A stretch of DNA of 64,000 nucleotides, taken from positions 3,286,001 to 3,350,000 of the forward strand of contig CP066225.1 in assembly GCA_016350165.1 (NCBI GenBank). The letters are read 5' to 3'. The notes under the pieces are model-generated. The model was not told the DNA's origin. It saw nothing but the letters and a program-made list of their open reading frames with translations, and made no database searches. Positions 1 through 9,735 of this stretch are shown in pieces (the first letter of the stretch is position 1; every line of letters starts with the position of its first letter). Position numbers and translations under genes: made by a program. The DNA is from Planctomycetota bacterium. GTDB taxonomy: Bacteria > Planctomycetota > Phycisphaerae > Phycisphaerales > Phycisphaeraceae.

Positions 1-428
1 TTGATGATGTGGGGTAAAAACGAGTCGACTGGGAGGTAGGCAATTTGTGCTGGCAGCAGATCTTTTCGTCGCCATCGGGCGGGGAAACCGGCGATTACTT
101 GCACTGAGGAGGCAAAAAGGACGTGCTGGATGTTTGCCTGTGTTGCGGCGTGGAAGATATTTGCGTTGATGGTGTTGTTGGTATTGAGGATGGTGTGACG
201 GGGAAATTGGTAACCGTGTGGGATGTTGGCTAAATGGACAATCGCGTCAATGTTTTTGAGTAGTGGCGTGATGGAATTGGGATCAGTTAGGTCGCAAATC
301 GTTATTGGATAAGGGGCATTTGGTGAGGGGGTGCGGTCGACAGCTAACACATCATGTGAAGAAGCGAGCAAAGCTTGGGCGACTGAAGTGCCGAGCATGC
401 CAGAAGCGCCTGTGAGAAGAATTTTCAT
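1..428 (-). CDS. NAD-dependent epimerase/dehydratase (5' part, cut by window edge)
   Basis: Translating the minus strand from the ATG at 428-426 gives an open frame to base 1 (142 codons), so the gene continues outside the window. It begins MKILLTGASGMLG, the GxxGxxG Rossmann nucleotide-binding motif of extended short-chain dehydrogenases. Further on are an acidic position before DRTPSP (end of the second strand), CDLTDP, DAIVHLANIPHG (the usual hydrophobic strand followed by HLA) and a conserved FASSVQV stretch, where the family places its first catalytic Ser. Such enzymes epimerise, dehydrate or reduce nucleotide-sugars. The catalytic YxxxK lies beyond the window, so the substrate cannot be named. 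It is divergent from the secretin gene. Confidence 0.8.
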   Translation of the reverse strand, partial: MKILLTGASGMLGTSVAQALLASSHDVLAVDRTPSPNAPYPITICDLTDPNSITPLLKNIDAIVHLANIPHGYQFPRHTILNTNNTINANIFHAATQANIQHVLFASSVQVIAGFPARWRRKDLLPAQIAYLPVDSFLPHII

Positions 429-877
429 AAAAATTAAACTCCGCAATGGTTTGGGCATCAGATTGTGGATGACTGGTGTTTTAGTGGATTATGCGTGTGG
501 TTGTGGAGTATGACAGTGTAGGTTGTTAAAAAAAGATGAAGAGTAGTTTTTACCCTATAAATGTAGCTTGAATTGTAAAAAACAGGCTATTGAGAGTGGT
601 GTGATTAGGTACAAAGTTGCGCGAATATGATGCTTAACATAGTTAGAAATTGATATCAAGAGATTTTTTCAGTCATTTAAGAGAATGAAATTGTTGTCAA
701 ATTAGGTCGCAACATTCACTTGCAGGCGCGGAGAGGGTCGTTTAGACTGCGTCACTGGTGGGAAATCAGATTTGTTGTATATGCTGTACCCCATTGGCTT
801 CACAGTGGTCCGCATTGTGAAGATCGTCGCAATCTACCGACGTTTACGTTCTTTCATAGCTCTTGGGAGGCTACGCG
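429..877. other. intergenic region between divergent genes
   Basis: About 450 bases between the minus-strand epimerase and the plus-strand secretin. It must hold both promoters, but I see no convincing -35/-10 pair and no hairpin. Short frames here (for example at 331 and 720) have no RBS or protein-like composition. Confidence 0.4.
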
Positions 878-3800
878 TTGTTCACCCGTCAGCACCTTTC
901 CGTATTCGTAGTGTGTACTGGTCTCATCACCGGTTCAGCACTGTTACTTAACGCCGCAGAAGAACCCGCTGCGACTGCCCCTACCGCTGCTGAATTGTAT
1001 GTGCGCGGTATGGATAAGTTTGATTCAGGCGAACTTCAGGCTGCGAAGGAGATCTTTCATCAGATCGATCCGATGCAGCTTCCAAAGGATCAGCGCGTAC
1101 GTTTGTACGAATCGCTGAAGTCTTTGGACGATGTCAAAGCAGAAGCAGAGCATGCCGACAAGGCAGAAGCTGTAGAAGCTGAGCATTCAGAAGAAGTCGT
1201 TGAAGCAACCAAAATCGTACCAGCAGAAGAAGTTAAGGCTCCATCAGCAGCAGATATGCTCGCTGAAGCCGATTCTCTCGTTGATACGACGAAGGCAGCC
1301 GCACTTTACGAGCAGATCCTTGCTAGCGAAGGAGCAGACGCTTCTTTGAAGGCGAGAGCAAAAGCTCGTTTGGCTCAGATTAAGCGCCAGCTTAAGTCCG
1401 ACCTCAATACAGCGCTAACCGCGCTTGCGATGGCAGAAGAAGACCTCAAAGCAGGTCGTCTGGACGAAGCAGCAGCCCGCCTTGAGATGATCAAGGAAGG
1501 CGGCGTTGAGCTTGGTTGGTTCGATAACGGTCGTATGAGCAGTCTCGCAAAGACTGTTTCAGAACGCCAAAATGCATTGGCAGCTGCAGAAGCTGCTCAG
1601 AAGCTTGCCGAAGCTGAAGCTGTAGAAGCTGCCAAGGTAGCTGAAGCCGCTGAAGTCACTAAGGCAGCGGATGCACTTGCTAAGGCTGATGCTGATAAAG
1701 CAGCAGCTGAAGAAGAGACCAAAAAAGCTCTTGAAGATCTCAATGCTGAGATGGCAGAGAAGCTTGCCGCAGCAGAAGCCAAGACTGACGTTGAAGTCAA
1801 GAAGGCAGTTGCAGCAGCAGAAGCCAAGAAAGCTGAAGAAATCGCAGCAGCAGTCGCAGCCGCTAAGGCTGAGGATGTTGAAAAGGCAGCAGCTGAAGAA
1901 GCAGCAGCCACAGCGAAGTCAGCTGATTTGATGGAAGCAGCTCGTTTGGCAGCAGCTAAGCGTAACTTCATCAAAGCTCAGGAAGCAAAAGCCAACGGCC
2001 AGAACGATTTGGCAGAAGCTTTGCTGAACAATGCTATTCAGCTTGATCCAGAAAACGAAGCATACAAGACTCAGCTTTCAGCTTTGAGTGCTACCAGTGC
2101 TGTTAAAGCACCAACTAGCGTTCTTGCAGATGTTGCACAGCAAAATGCTCTTAAGGAAGCAAAAGCCAAGGCCGACTACAAGCGTTACATGAATGACGCT
2201 AACGCTGGCCGTGTGCAAAAAGACTTCCCAGCAGCACGTAACGCTGTTGCAAATGCTAAGAATGCTCTTGCAAATGCACGCTTGGTTCTCTCAGAAGTTG
2301 AATACAAGCAACTTAAGACAGATGCAGAAACACTTGCATCAGTAATCGAAAAAGAATATCTCCAGTTTGCTAAGCTTGAAATCGAAAGAGAAAAAGTTAG
2401 GCAGCAGGAAGATCAGATCAAGAATGTGGAAGCTACTGATCGTGCGACACGTGTGAAGGTTGAATCATTGATTCGCCGTGCATTCGCATTGCGTGATGAG
2501 CAGAAGTACGAAGAAGCACTCGAGTTACTTGATAACGCTTTGTTCCTCGATCCACAAAACTTCGTCGCTAAAGGCTATCGTGACATGATTCAGGATGTCC
2601 TGTTCATGGTCGAAGCTAAGAAAGTCAACAGACTTCGTGACGTCGCACTTGCTGAATCAGCGTTGATGAACGCACAACGCACAATTCCTATCAATGAATT
2701 GATCACCTACCCAGCAGACTGGCCACAGCTCAGCGAAATCCGCTTCAAAGGTCTCGAAGAGAAAAGTGGCGAAGCAGAGCTTAACAACCGCGTTACACGC
2801 AAGCTTGCTGAACCAATCCCAGTAGAATTTGATAACTGGCAGTTGGTTAATGCTCTGAACTTCATCCGCAAGACCACTGGCGTAAATCTCTTCGTCAACT
2901 GGCCTGCACTTGAAAATGCTGGTATCGACCGTGACACATTGGTTGACCTTCAGCTCAGCAACATTCCTGCAGAGCAAGCTTTGAAGCTCGTTCTTCAGCA
3001 AGTCTCAGCAGAGGTTGAGTTCGATCCATTAGGCTACTCAATCAATAACGGTATCCTCACCGTGTCGACAGAACGCGATCTTCAGAAAGAAACTGATATC
3101 CGTACTTACGACATCCGTGACCTCCTCGTCCAAGTGCCTAACTTCTCCAATGCTCCAAGCTTCGACCTGAACGATGCACTTAGCAATACCTCTTCAGGTG
3201 GTTCAGGTGGCGGCAGCAGCAACAGTCTCTTCGGCGACGACAGCAGCGATGACGAGAATGCAAACGCACTTGATCGTGATGCAACCATCGAAATGATCAC
3301 CCAGTTGATCATTGACACTGTTGGTAGCTTTGAAGAGTGGGACATCAACGGCGGTGACGTTTCAAGTCTTAAAGAACTCAACGGTCAGCTGATCGTTAAG
3401 TCAACCCCACGCAACCACAAGCAGATTCTCGGTCTTCTTAGCCAGCTTCGTGAAACACGTGCTGTACAGATCAACGTTGAATCACGCTTCCTCGTTGTTG
3501 ACCAGAACTTCCTCGAAGAAGTCGGTGTTGACCTTGACCTCCGTTTGAACAACCTCGGTGGTGGCTTTGGCCCAATCGGTGTTAGCCAAGACTCATCAAG
3601 TCTTGCAAGCGGTGCAAGCACAACCTTGACTCCGTTCGACCGTTCAGGTGCTGAAGACTTTAGCTGGCTCGAAACTGACGACTTTAAACCAGGTACCGGT
3701 TTCGGTAATACACTCCGCAGCATGGACTTCGGTATCTCTTACATCGACGACCTCGAAGTCAACCTGCTCGTATCAGCCACTCAGGCTAACCAGCGTTCGA

Positions 3801-4435
3801 TCTCACTGACCGCTCCACGCTTGACATTCTTCAACGGTCAACGTGCATGGGTCACAGTTGCTCGCCAGATCTCATTCGTATCTGACCTCGAGCCTGTCTC
3901 AGACGCAGCTGGTTGGGACATCACAGTCTCAGTCCTCACAAGTGGTACCCTCCTCGACGTTCGTGGTACAGTCTCATCAGACCGTCGCTACGTAACTCTG
4001 ACCGTTCTCCCAAGCTTGAGCCGCACAAATGCTGACTTCGACAGATACCAGATCATTGGTACAACTGAAATTGACAACGGTGGCGACGATGAAAACGATC
4101 AGACAATCGTTCTCCAGGGCTTCATCGAAGTTCCAGAAGTTGAAATCACACAGGTTCAAGCAACAGTCAGCGTTCCTGACCGTGGCACGATCCTTCTCGG
4201 TGGCCAGCGTTTGGTCGAAGAAGTGGAAGTCGAAGCAGGCGTTCCTGTCCTCTCCAAGATTCCATTCCTCAACCGTCTGTTCACCAATACCAGCATGGCT
4301 AAGGACGAGCGTACACTTCTCATCCTTATCAAGCCTACGATTATCATCCTGAGCGAAGAAGAAGAAAAGAACTTCCCAGGCATGACACAATCAGCTGAGA
4401 GCTTCAATCTCGGTGCAACTATGTTGGCACAGTAA
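878..4435 (+). CDS. TPR/coiled-coil secretin (type II/IV secretion-type outer-membrane channel)
   Basis: A large exported protein (about 1185 aa) ending in a classical secretin domain. I chose TTG at 878 because TGGGAGG at 864-870 lies 7 bases upstream; TTG at 863 overlaps that RBS. Residues 1-27 look like a signal peptide. Residues about 230-360 are an extremely Ala/Glu/Lys-rich coiled coil. TPR-like repeats follow near 425-580. An STN-like domain lies at about 646-720 (FDNWQLVNALNFIRKTTGVN), then a Gly/Ser/Asp-rich linker at about 771-794. Secretin N and C domains run to about 1164, with the hallmark GVPVLSKIPFLNRLF and ERTLLILIKPTIII. Known secretins form multimeric outer-membrane pores for type II secretion or pili. 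No other secretion gene lies beside it, so the transported substrate is unknown. Confidence 0.85.
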   Translation: MFTRQHLSVFVVCTGLITGSALLLNAAEEPAATAPTAAELYVRGMDKFDSGELQAAKEIFHQIDPMQLPKDQRVRLYESLKSLDDVKAEAEHADKAEAVEAEHSEEVVEATKIVPAEEVKAPSAADMLAEADSLVDTTKAAALYEQILASEGADASLKARAKARLAQIKRQLKSDLNTALTALAMAEEDLKAGRLDEAAARLEMIKEGGVELGWFDNGRMSSLAKTVSERQNALAAAEAAQKLAEAEAVEAAKVAEAAEVTKAADALAKADADKAAAEEETKKALEDLNAEMAEKLAAAEAKTDVEVKKAVAAAEAKKAEEIAAAVAAAKAEDVEKAAAEEAAATAKSADLMEAARLAAAKRNFIKAQEAKANGQNDLAEALLNNAIQLDPENEAYKTQLSALSATSAVKAPTSVLADVAQQNALKEAKAKADYKRYMNDANAGRVQKDFPAARNAVANAKNALANARLVLSEVEYKQLKTDAETLASVIEKEYLQFAKLEIEREKVRQQEDQIKNVEATDRATRVKVESLIRRAFALRDEQKYEEALELLDNALFLDPQNFVAKGYRDMIQDVLFMVEAKKVNRLRDVALAESALMNAQRTIPINELITYPADWPQLSEIRFKGLEEKSGEAELNNRVTRKLAEPIPVEFDNWQLVNALNFIRKTTGVNLFVNWPALENAGIDRDTLVDLQLSNIPAEQALKLVLQQVSAEVEFDPLGYSINNGILTVSTERDLQKETDIRTYDIRDLLVQVPNFSNAPSFDLNDALSNTSSGGSGGGSSNSLFGDDSSDDENANALDRDATIEMITQLIIDTVGSFEEWDINGGDVSSLKELNGQLIVKSTPRNHKQILGLLSQLRETRAVQINVESRFLVVDQNFLEEVGVDLDLRLNNLGGGFGPIGVSQDSSSLASGASTTLTPFDRSGAEDFSWLETDDFKPGTGFGNTLRSMDFGISYIDDLEVNLLVSATQANQRSISLTAPRLTFFNGQRAWVTVARQISFVSDLEPVSDAAGWDITVSVLTSGTLLDVRGTVSSDRRYVTLTVLPSLSRTNADFDRYQIIGTTEIDNGGDDENDQTIVLQGFIEVPEVEITQVQATVSVPDRGTILLGGQRLVEEVEVEAGVPVLSKIPFLNRLFTNTSMAKDERTLLILIKPTIIILSEEEEKNFPGMTQSAESFNLGATMLAQ

Positions 4436-4460
4436 TCGAAGCTAACGCGTAAAAGAGCTA

Positions 4461-4494
4461 AAACCGCTGACTTGAAAAGGTCAGCGGTTTTTTT
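4461..4494 (+). terminator. rho-independent terminator of the secretin gene
   Basis: An 11-bp perfect stem (AAACCGCTGAC / GTCAGCGGTTT) with an 8-base loop is followed by a run of T, 25 bases after the stop codon. Confidence 0.9.
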
Positions 4495-4653
4495 ATTACA
4501 GTTTTTAAGTTCTGTTTGACATTCACGGACCGAAAGACTCCAATAATTAGAATCGATTCCATCTCATCAGGCATCAATTTGATCAGTTTTACAATGATGA
4601 ATTTGTCACACTGATGATTGTGATTTCTTTATTTCGGGTTAAGGCAGTTTCAT

Positions 4654-6075
4654 TTGATTACCAATCTCATACTATATTGTGCATACAGTCTTGGCATATG
4701 GATAGCTGTCGCATATCTGCTCTGGATTGCTAGAAAAAGTCAGCTGGTTTGGAGTAAACCACTCTGTGGGCGTTGTGGTTACGATTTGAGAAGTCAAATC
4801 AAAGGCGGCGTTGTCATGGGCGCTTGTCCTGAGTGTGGCTGCATGCTCGGTGGTAAAAAACAGGTTCACTATGTACGTGGGCAATTCAGCATACGGCACA
4901 CAGCTCTGGCTCTATCTCCACTACTACTTTGGGCAATGATGTGGGCCGCAAATAATGTGTATGCAACTTACTATTTACCCAATGTACACACGAAAAAACG
5001 TTTGCAAACCAAAGCGGTCAATCGAGTTTCTTATCTGAAACAGCTTGAGGCAGCCAATACGCAAAGTGAAATCTGGTCTTCTGTTTATAAGGAATTAAGT
5101 ACAGGTGGTTTTGATAAAGCACAAAAAGATGCCATCACTAAAAAAATTCGTAAGTGTGCCTTTCAAGAAGGTATGGGTGATGTGAGCCCAAGCTTTAAAA
5201 GATGTTTGCAGTATGCGAAGTTCGATCAGGAAATGAGTGATGAGGAAGCAGTTGCTCTAGCCAAAAAGTTTTATGGTGAAACATTACGCATTAAGCCTGG
5301 CGTGTTTTCAGAGCGTTTATACAGCGGCGATGAACAGGTCAGATTGGATGTCAGTTGTGAAGATCGTGATGCTTTAAAGCTTCTAGGTATTGATGACCTT
5401 GTTCATATCAAAGCAGTTCACTTGAATGATGTGCATGCTGAAATCGATATTAATCCAAGAATTTCAGAAATCGATATTTATTGGTCAGGCAATATCATTC
5501 CAGGTGAGCATTGGTTTACATTCTATTACGAACGTGCTTTTGTGCGCGGCGAATACGATTTTGATGAAGAAGATGACCGTGAGCAATGGCCAGATGATTT
5601 CCTCTACTACGAAGAAGGCGAAATAAAATATCCAATCTGGGTATATAAAAAAGCTTCAGAAGCGATTCGTCTTGTAAACGATTCAGAAATCACAAAAAAA
5701 TTGCATGAGCAACTCAAAGTCACATATTGCGTTGTGAGAAATGTCCAAGGCAAGCGTTATTTATATGTTAGATTATCGCCATCCGACAAAACGATAATTG
5801 ATGATATGCAGATCTCCTATGGCATCAGTTACTGGGCAAAAAACGACCTTAACCAAACCATCGGCTCAGTCAATAAACCAATTAAACTTAAAGATTGGAT
5901 GTCAGGTTTTGAACATGAACTGCCACCAGATTGGGACTATGACACAGTAAATCTAAAAATCTCACCAGATTTTAAGAATGTAAGTTCTGATGAAGATGTT
6001 GAAGAAATTTGGGGTGGCGAGATTGTTCTCAAACAAATTCCTGTTACGAGATATGATCGTCTAATTTATGAATAG
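4654..6075 (+). CDS. zinc-ribbon membrane protein, module copy 1, type A
   Basis: 473 aa, function unknown. A membrane segment at about 5-25 is followed by a four-Cys zinc ribbon (C38-x2-C41-x16-C58-x2-C61: CGRCGYDL and CPECGCML) and a second membrane segment at about 80-102. The remaining 370 residues look extracytoplasmic. Start is TTG with AAGGCAG 6 bases upstream. It is a paralogue of the gene at 7259: same Cys spacing, same length, a shared LG(I/V)xxLxHIK segment and a shared C-terminal pattern D-V-E-x-W-x-G-E-I ending in DRLxxE. It is the first gene of an A-B-A'-B' quartet, all on this strand. Membrane-anchored proteins with such ribbons are common in planctomycetes, but no role is established to my knowledge. 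Confidence 0.7.
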   Translation: MITNLILYCAYSLGIWIAVAYLLWIARKSQLVWSKPLCGRCGYDLRSQIKGGVVMGACPECGCMLGGKKQVHYVRGQFSIRHTALALSPLLLWAMMWAANNVYATYYLPNVHTKKRLQTKAVNRVSYLKQLEAANTQSEIWSSVYKELSTGGFDKAQKDAITKKIRKCAFQEGMGDVSPSFKRCLQYAKFDQEMSDEEAVALAKKFYGETLRIKPGVFSERLYSGDEQVRLDVSCEDRDALKLLGIDDLVHIKAVHLNDVHAEIDINPRISEIDIYWSGNIIPGEHWFTFYYERAFVRGEYDFDEEDDREQWPDDFLYYEEGEIKYPIWVYKKASEAIRLVNDSEITKKLHEQLKVTYCVVRNVQGKRYLYVRLSPSDKTIIDDMQISYGISYWAKNDLNQTIGSVNKPIKLKDWMSGFEHELPPDWDYDTVNLKISPDFKNVSSDEDVEEIWGGEIVLKQIPVTRYDRLIYE

Positions 6076-6126
6076 CCAATATACCTTGAAATATTAAGTG
6101 AATAAGCAGCATCATAATTTTTATAA

Positions 6127-7188
6127 ATGATTTTTATTATGACACACTGGTACAACTACATCGATTGGTATTCTTGGCTTTTCTGGGGCTATACACCTGC
6201 TGCCTTTGGAGCCTTAATCGTCATATGTTATGGCCTCTTCAGCCGTATTCCATGGGGCAGGGTGACTTGCAGGAAATGCGGCACGGTTCTTACAGATGTT
6301 GATCCGAAAGAGAATGAAAATTGTCTACACTGTAAAGTAGAATTGAATTCAATCAACGACATTAAAATTTCACGAGGTTTAGTCCCGAAACATTTTCTTG
6401 CTGCAATAATTGTTCTCACGCTTCCTTGGCTTGGTATCTACGTTTATGGCTACAGTAAATACTATTCAGATCGTGACGCGAGATTGCCCGAAACGCTTCA
6501 GTCATTAAATCATGAAACATTCATGTTGCAGTTTTCTGCTCAATACAGTGAAAAGTTACTGTGGCTTGAACTCATTGATCGTCTTAATAATCAAAAAATT
6601 ACGCGCAAAGATATTGCTCTCATTATGAAAGAGATTATTAGGCAAACTAAATTACAAACTAGAAAAGATTCTCCTGCACATTGTGCAGAAGCAATAACAA
6701 TTGCACATCAACAAAACCTTGTAAATGATAAAGATCTTGTTGCATTAGCTGAGCAATTAATTCCTGATCCAGAACCAGTTCAAATAATTGAACAATATCA
6801 TTATGACAAAAAAAGCTTAGAGCTTAGAACGCAGACTTTTACAAACATTGCAAACTATCGTGATTGGTCAAATCTTTTTGAAATATACTATTACGTAACC
6901 AAAGCTACTGCAGATGGATTTGATGCTGAAATTATCGATGGTTATGACGATATGGGGTTAGGGAAAATTTCCTTTTTCTATCCACTTCGATTAACCAACG
7001 GCAAAATGAAGCTTGATATCGAAGTGACGTACCATGTATTGCCACTTGATATGACTTATGGACTTAAAGACTTCAACCTTGAAGATCTTGTCGGTTCTCT
7101 TGGCAAATGGAAAAAAACAATGAAGACTACTTGGTACGTCGATTTGCAAGCGCAAGAGAAAGAACAATTTATTCTCAGTAAAAATTAA
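6127..7188 (+). CDS. zinc-ribbon membrane protein, module copy 1, type B
   Basis: 353 aa, function unknown. It has an N-terminal membrane segment (about 20-38), a ribbon with shorter spacing than type A (C48-x2-C51-x14-C66-x2-C69), and a second membrane segment at about 95-113 (ITLPWLGIY-like, with the LPW motif also in the type B paralogue). The tail is probably outside the cytoplasm. The paralogue at 8679 has identical Cys spacing and a matching C-terminus (DLVGSLG here, DIVGELG there). ATG at 6139 is an alternative start; neither has a clear RBS. It lies 51 bases after the type A gene and is probably co-transcribed with it. Confidence 0.65.
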   Translation: MIFIMTHWYNYIDWYSWLFWGYTPAAFGALIVICYGLFSRIPWGRVTCRKCGTVLTDVDPKENENCLHCKVELNSINDIKISRGLVPKHFLAAIIVLTLPWLGIYVYGYSKYYSDRDARLPETLQSLNHETFMLQFSAQYSEKLLWLELIDRLNNQKITRKDIALIMKEIIRQTKLQTRKDSPAHCAEAITIAHQQNLVNDKDLVALAEQLIPDPEPVQIIEQYHYDKKSLELRTQTFTNIANYRDWSNLFEIYYYVTKATADGFDAEIIDGYDDMGLGKISFFYPLRLTNGKMKLDIEVTYHVLPLDMTYGLKDFNLEDLVGSLGKWKKTMKTTWYVDLQAQEKEQFILSKN

Positions 7189-7258
7189 CACACAAAACTA
7201 CCATGCCAATTTCGCGTCATAAGCATTAACTAAACAGTTCTTGATGAGGCCGTATATT

Positions 7259-8668
7259 ATGAATTTCTTAATATGCATACTGCCAATAACCGGTATTTGG
7301 CTCGGCATCATATTCTTACTCATCTGTGCATATAAAGGCCGCCGCATTTGGATCGGCCCGCATTGTGCCATATGCAATTATGATGTGCGGCAACAAGTTC
7401 TAAGTAACAGCATCACAGGCTCTTGTCCCGAGTGCGGCCACGATCTTTCTCAACCTAAATCAGTTCACTTCACAAAAGGTATTCTCAGTTGGCCTCTTTT
7501 GGGTTCAGCAATCCTCGTACTTCTCCTCGCCATCGCGTGGCCCATTGGTTACAAACTTATCTACAAACAGTACATCCAAAAACCACAAGCCTCACAAGAA
7601 CTCTCACCCCGCGATATGAAAAAGCTTGCTCCCGATAAACTGCTCGAATATCTCGAAAAGAATAGTGATAAAACAAGAAGCCCATGGATCTGGGATGCAA
7701 TCAAAATCCATGTGCAGCAAAACGCTTATGTAAATGAAGATAAAATTAGAATCTTAAATGTAATCGAAAAAGTCAAAGCCAACGACGGTACAATTTGGCC
7801 TCACGATAACATGTTCGCATACATTAAGCAGTGGGTTCAAGATATCTACCCCGAAGAAGAACGCCCCGACGTACTCATCAAACTTTCAGGCGGCTACCCC
7901 GCATTACTTCAAAAAAATCGTGTTTTCTCAGGCAGAACCAAACCTCGCTTCACACTTACCGGAGCAACTTATCACGACACAAGAAAACTTGGTGTTACCT
8001 ATCTTCTTCATATTAAATCTGTCTACATCGATAACAAACAAATTGAACGTATTGACCAATTCGGACAGGGCGATCGTCATTTTTCAATCAGCCATGATTG
8101 GACCGTTGGGCAACATTCGATTGAAGTTGAATATGAGCTCATGTTGGTGAAAGGTGAAAAACACTTCTTTGATCGCAATAATTGGCCAGACAATCCACTT
8201 CTTCATAAAACCAGTAAAATTCAATTAACCGTTACTTGTCACGATGGCGATTTGCCAACCGATCACTTCGTTAAAAAAATAAAAGATCAATCAATTACAG
8301 AGCTACTAAATAAGCAACTGAAGATTCGCCGCTGTCATGTGAGAACACGCAAGGGCAAACGCTATCTGCAAATTTTTCCACAAGGCGTGCCAAGTAAAAC
8401 GGCGAACAACGATACTTATATTGATCTCGCTTTGAAAATTGATGCCGGTGATCAAGCATTCGAAGTTTTCTCGACAGCGATTCGAAACAGTAGAGACTGT
8501 TATGAAATTGAAATAGATGAAACTTTTAATGCCAAACAAATCAATCTGACTTTTATTGGTCAGAATATAAACTTCCGAGGCCGACTCGATGTTGAAAAAG
8601 CATGGAATGGTGAAATTCAATTCAATAACATCAATGTCATTTATCTAGACCGTCTAACTCAAGAATAG
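7259..8668 (+). CDS. zinc-ribbon membrane protein, module copy 2, type A
   Basis: About 469 aa, paralogue of the 4654 gene. I chose ATG at 7259 because GATGAGG lies 9 bases upstream and the N-terminus then aligns with the paralogue; TTG 7241 and ATG 7244 are upstream options. Membrane segment at about 3-24, ribbon C36-x2-C39-x16-C56-x2-C59 (CAICNYD and CPECGHD), second membrane segment at about 77-98. The outer part keeps LGVTYLLHIKSV, a W(P)DN segment and the C-terminal D-V-E-x-W-x-G-E-I ... DRL pattern. Divergence from copy 1 is large (mostly short matching blocks), so the duplication is old. The stop codon overlaps the RBS of the next gene, which suggests translational coupling. Confidence 0.7.
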   Translation: MNFLICILPITGIWLGIIFLLICAYKGRRIWIGPHCAICNYDVRQQVLSNSITGSCPECGHDLSQPKSVHFTKGILSWPLLGSAILVLLLAIAWPIGYKLIYKQYIQKPQASQELSPRDMKKLAPDKLLEYLEKNSDKTRSPWIWDAIKIHVQQNAYVNEDKIRILNVIEKVKANDGTIWPHDNMFAYIKQWVQDIYPEEERPDVLIKLSGGYPALLQKNRVFSGRTKPRFTLTGATYHDTRKLGVTYLLHIKSVYIDNKQIERIDQFGQGDRHFSISHDWTVGQHSIEVEYELMLVKGEKHFFDRNNWPDNPLLHKTSKIQLTVTCHDGDLPTDHFVKKIKDQSITELLNKQLKIRRCHVRTRKGKRYLQIFPQGVPSKTANNDTYIDLALKIDAGDQAFEVFSTAIRNSRDCYEIEIDETFNAKQINLTFIGQNINFRGRLDVEKAWNGEIQFNNINVIYLDRLTQE

Positions 8669-8678
8669 GAGCATAACA

Positions 8679-9710
8679 ATGTATTTCTCATCTTGGGCAT
8701 ACATGAAGTATTGGATGATCTATCTATACGCACCAGGCCTTGTCGCAGTCATCATTCTTCTCTATCTTAGCTTCCGCAATAAACGCTTGTGGAACAGGAT
8801 CGCCTGCAAATCTTGCAAGTATGACCTCTCTTTGCTCTCGCCGGATCAAACAACCGCTTGTCCAAGTTGTGATGCACCACTCAACTTCAAAAGGGGTTAT
8901 CGCATTTCGCGCAGTTTTAACTTACGTTACCTCATTTTGGCAATACTCTTAATTACACTTCCATGGGGCGGTCTTGCGATCAGCGATTACTACCGATTCC
9001 AAAATGCTCTCAAAAACGGCGGCCCATCTGCACTTAAATATTTAGACAACACGCAACTCGCGACACAACTCGCAGGTAAATTTTCTCAGCCATGGGTTTA
9101 TCATGAAATCAGAGATCGGATAAAAGCGGGCACAATCACCAAACACGAAATAGGCGTCATCCTGACAGCATTCATGAACGAGTGGCAAGCCGAAATAAAA
9201 AAAGGCAACAACCCGCACATTTGGACTTACACAGAAGATGTTTTCATTGAAGGCTACAGGCAAAATGTAATCGACTCAGATCAACTCATGATCATCGCGA
9301 ATCGTATATTTAAAAACAGTTTTCAAATCGTTTTTACGCCAAATGTCTATCTCACTAATCGTGCAGCCAAACCAACATTAAATCTTCATTTCAACGATAA
9401 ATCATTTGGCAACTCACTCGACCAAACCTTCAAAGTCATCAACGTCATCAACCAAATTCGCATCGATGGCAAACCCATCACATTCAACATCGAACGTTTT
9501 TCAGGTGATATGGCTCAAATTAAATGTGAGCGCAACGAACTCATGAAAGGCGTCTTTGATTTTGAATTGGATATCAAGCGTTATGTCATGCACGTCGACG
9601 ATGTTGCTGGCTTAGGTGATGTACTTGGTCAAAACTTCGATGAAAAAGACATCGTTGGCGAACTTGGCACCATCAAAGAAACACTCAAAGACAAAATTTC
9701 AATCGAATAA
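8679..9710 (+). CDS. zinc-ribbon membrane protein, module copy 2, type B
   Basis: 343 aa, paralogue of the 6127 gene. The start ATG has a strong RBS, AGGAG at 8667-8671, which overlaps the stop codon of the preceding type A gene, so the two are almost certainly translated together. Membrane segment at about 14-32, ribbon C43-x2-C46-x14-C61-x2-C64 (CKSCKYDL and CPSCDAPL), second membrane segment at about 80-98 containing LPWGG. The C-terminus DIVGELGTIKETL matches DLVGSLGKWKKTM of copy 1. The tight coupling of A' and B' implies the two types act as a pair, perhaps a heteromeric membrane complex (inference). Confidence 0.7.
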   Translation: MYFSSWAYMKYWMIYLYAPGLVAVIILLYLSFRNKRLWNRIACKSCKYDLSLLSPDQTTACPSCDAPLNFKRGYRISRSFNLRYLILAILLITLPWGGLAISDYYRFQNALKNGGPSALKYLDNTQLATQLAGKFSQPWVYHEIRDRIKAGTITKHEIGVILTAFMNEWQAEIKKGNNPHIWTYTEDVFIEGYRQNVIDSDQLMIIANRIFKNSFQIVFTPNVYLTNRAAKPTLNLHFNDKSFGNSLDQTFKVINVINQIRIDGKPITFNIERFSGDMAQIKCERNELMKGVFDFELDIKRYVMHVDDVAGLGDVLGQNFDEKDIVGELGTIKETLKDKISIE

Positions 9711-9735
9711 TCAAACTATCGTTTGAACCACATTA

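Noticed and set aside
720-911. 63-aa frame overlapping the secretin start
   Set aside because: No RBS, overlaps the well-supported TTG start at 878, no recognisable features.
1597-1974. Minus-strand 125-aa frame inside the secretin gene
   Set aside because: It is the antisense of the Ala/Glu coiled-coil coding region; its composition (Ala/Ser only) is a by-product.
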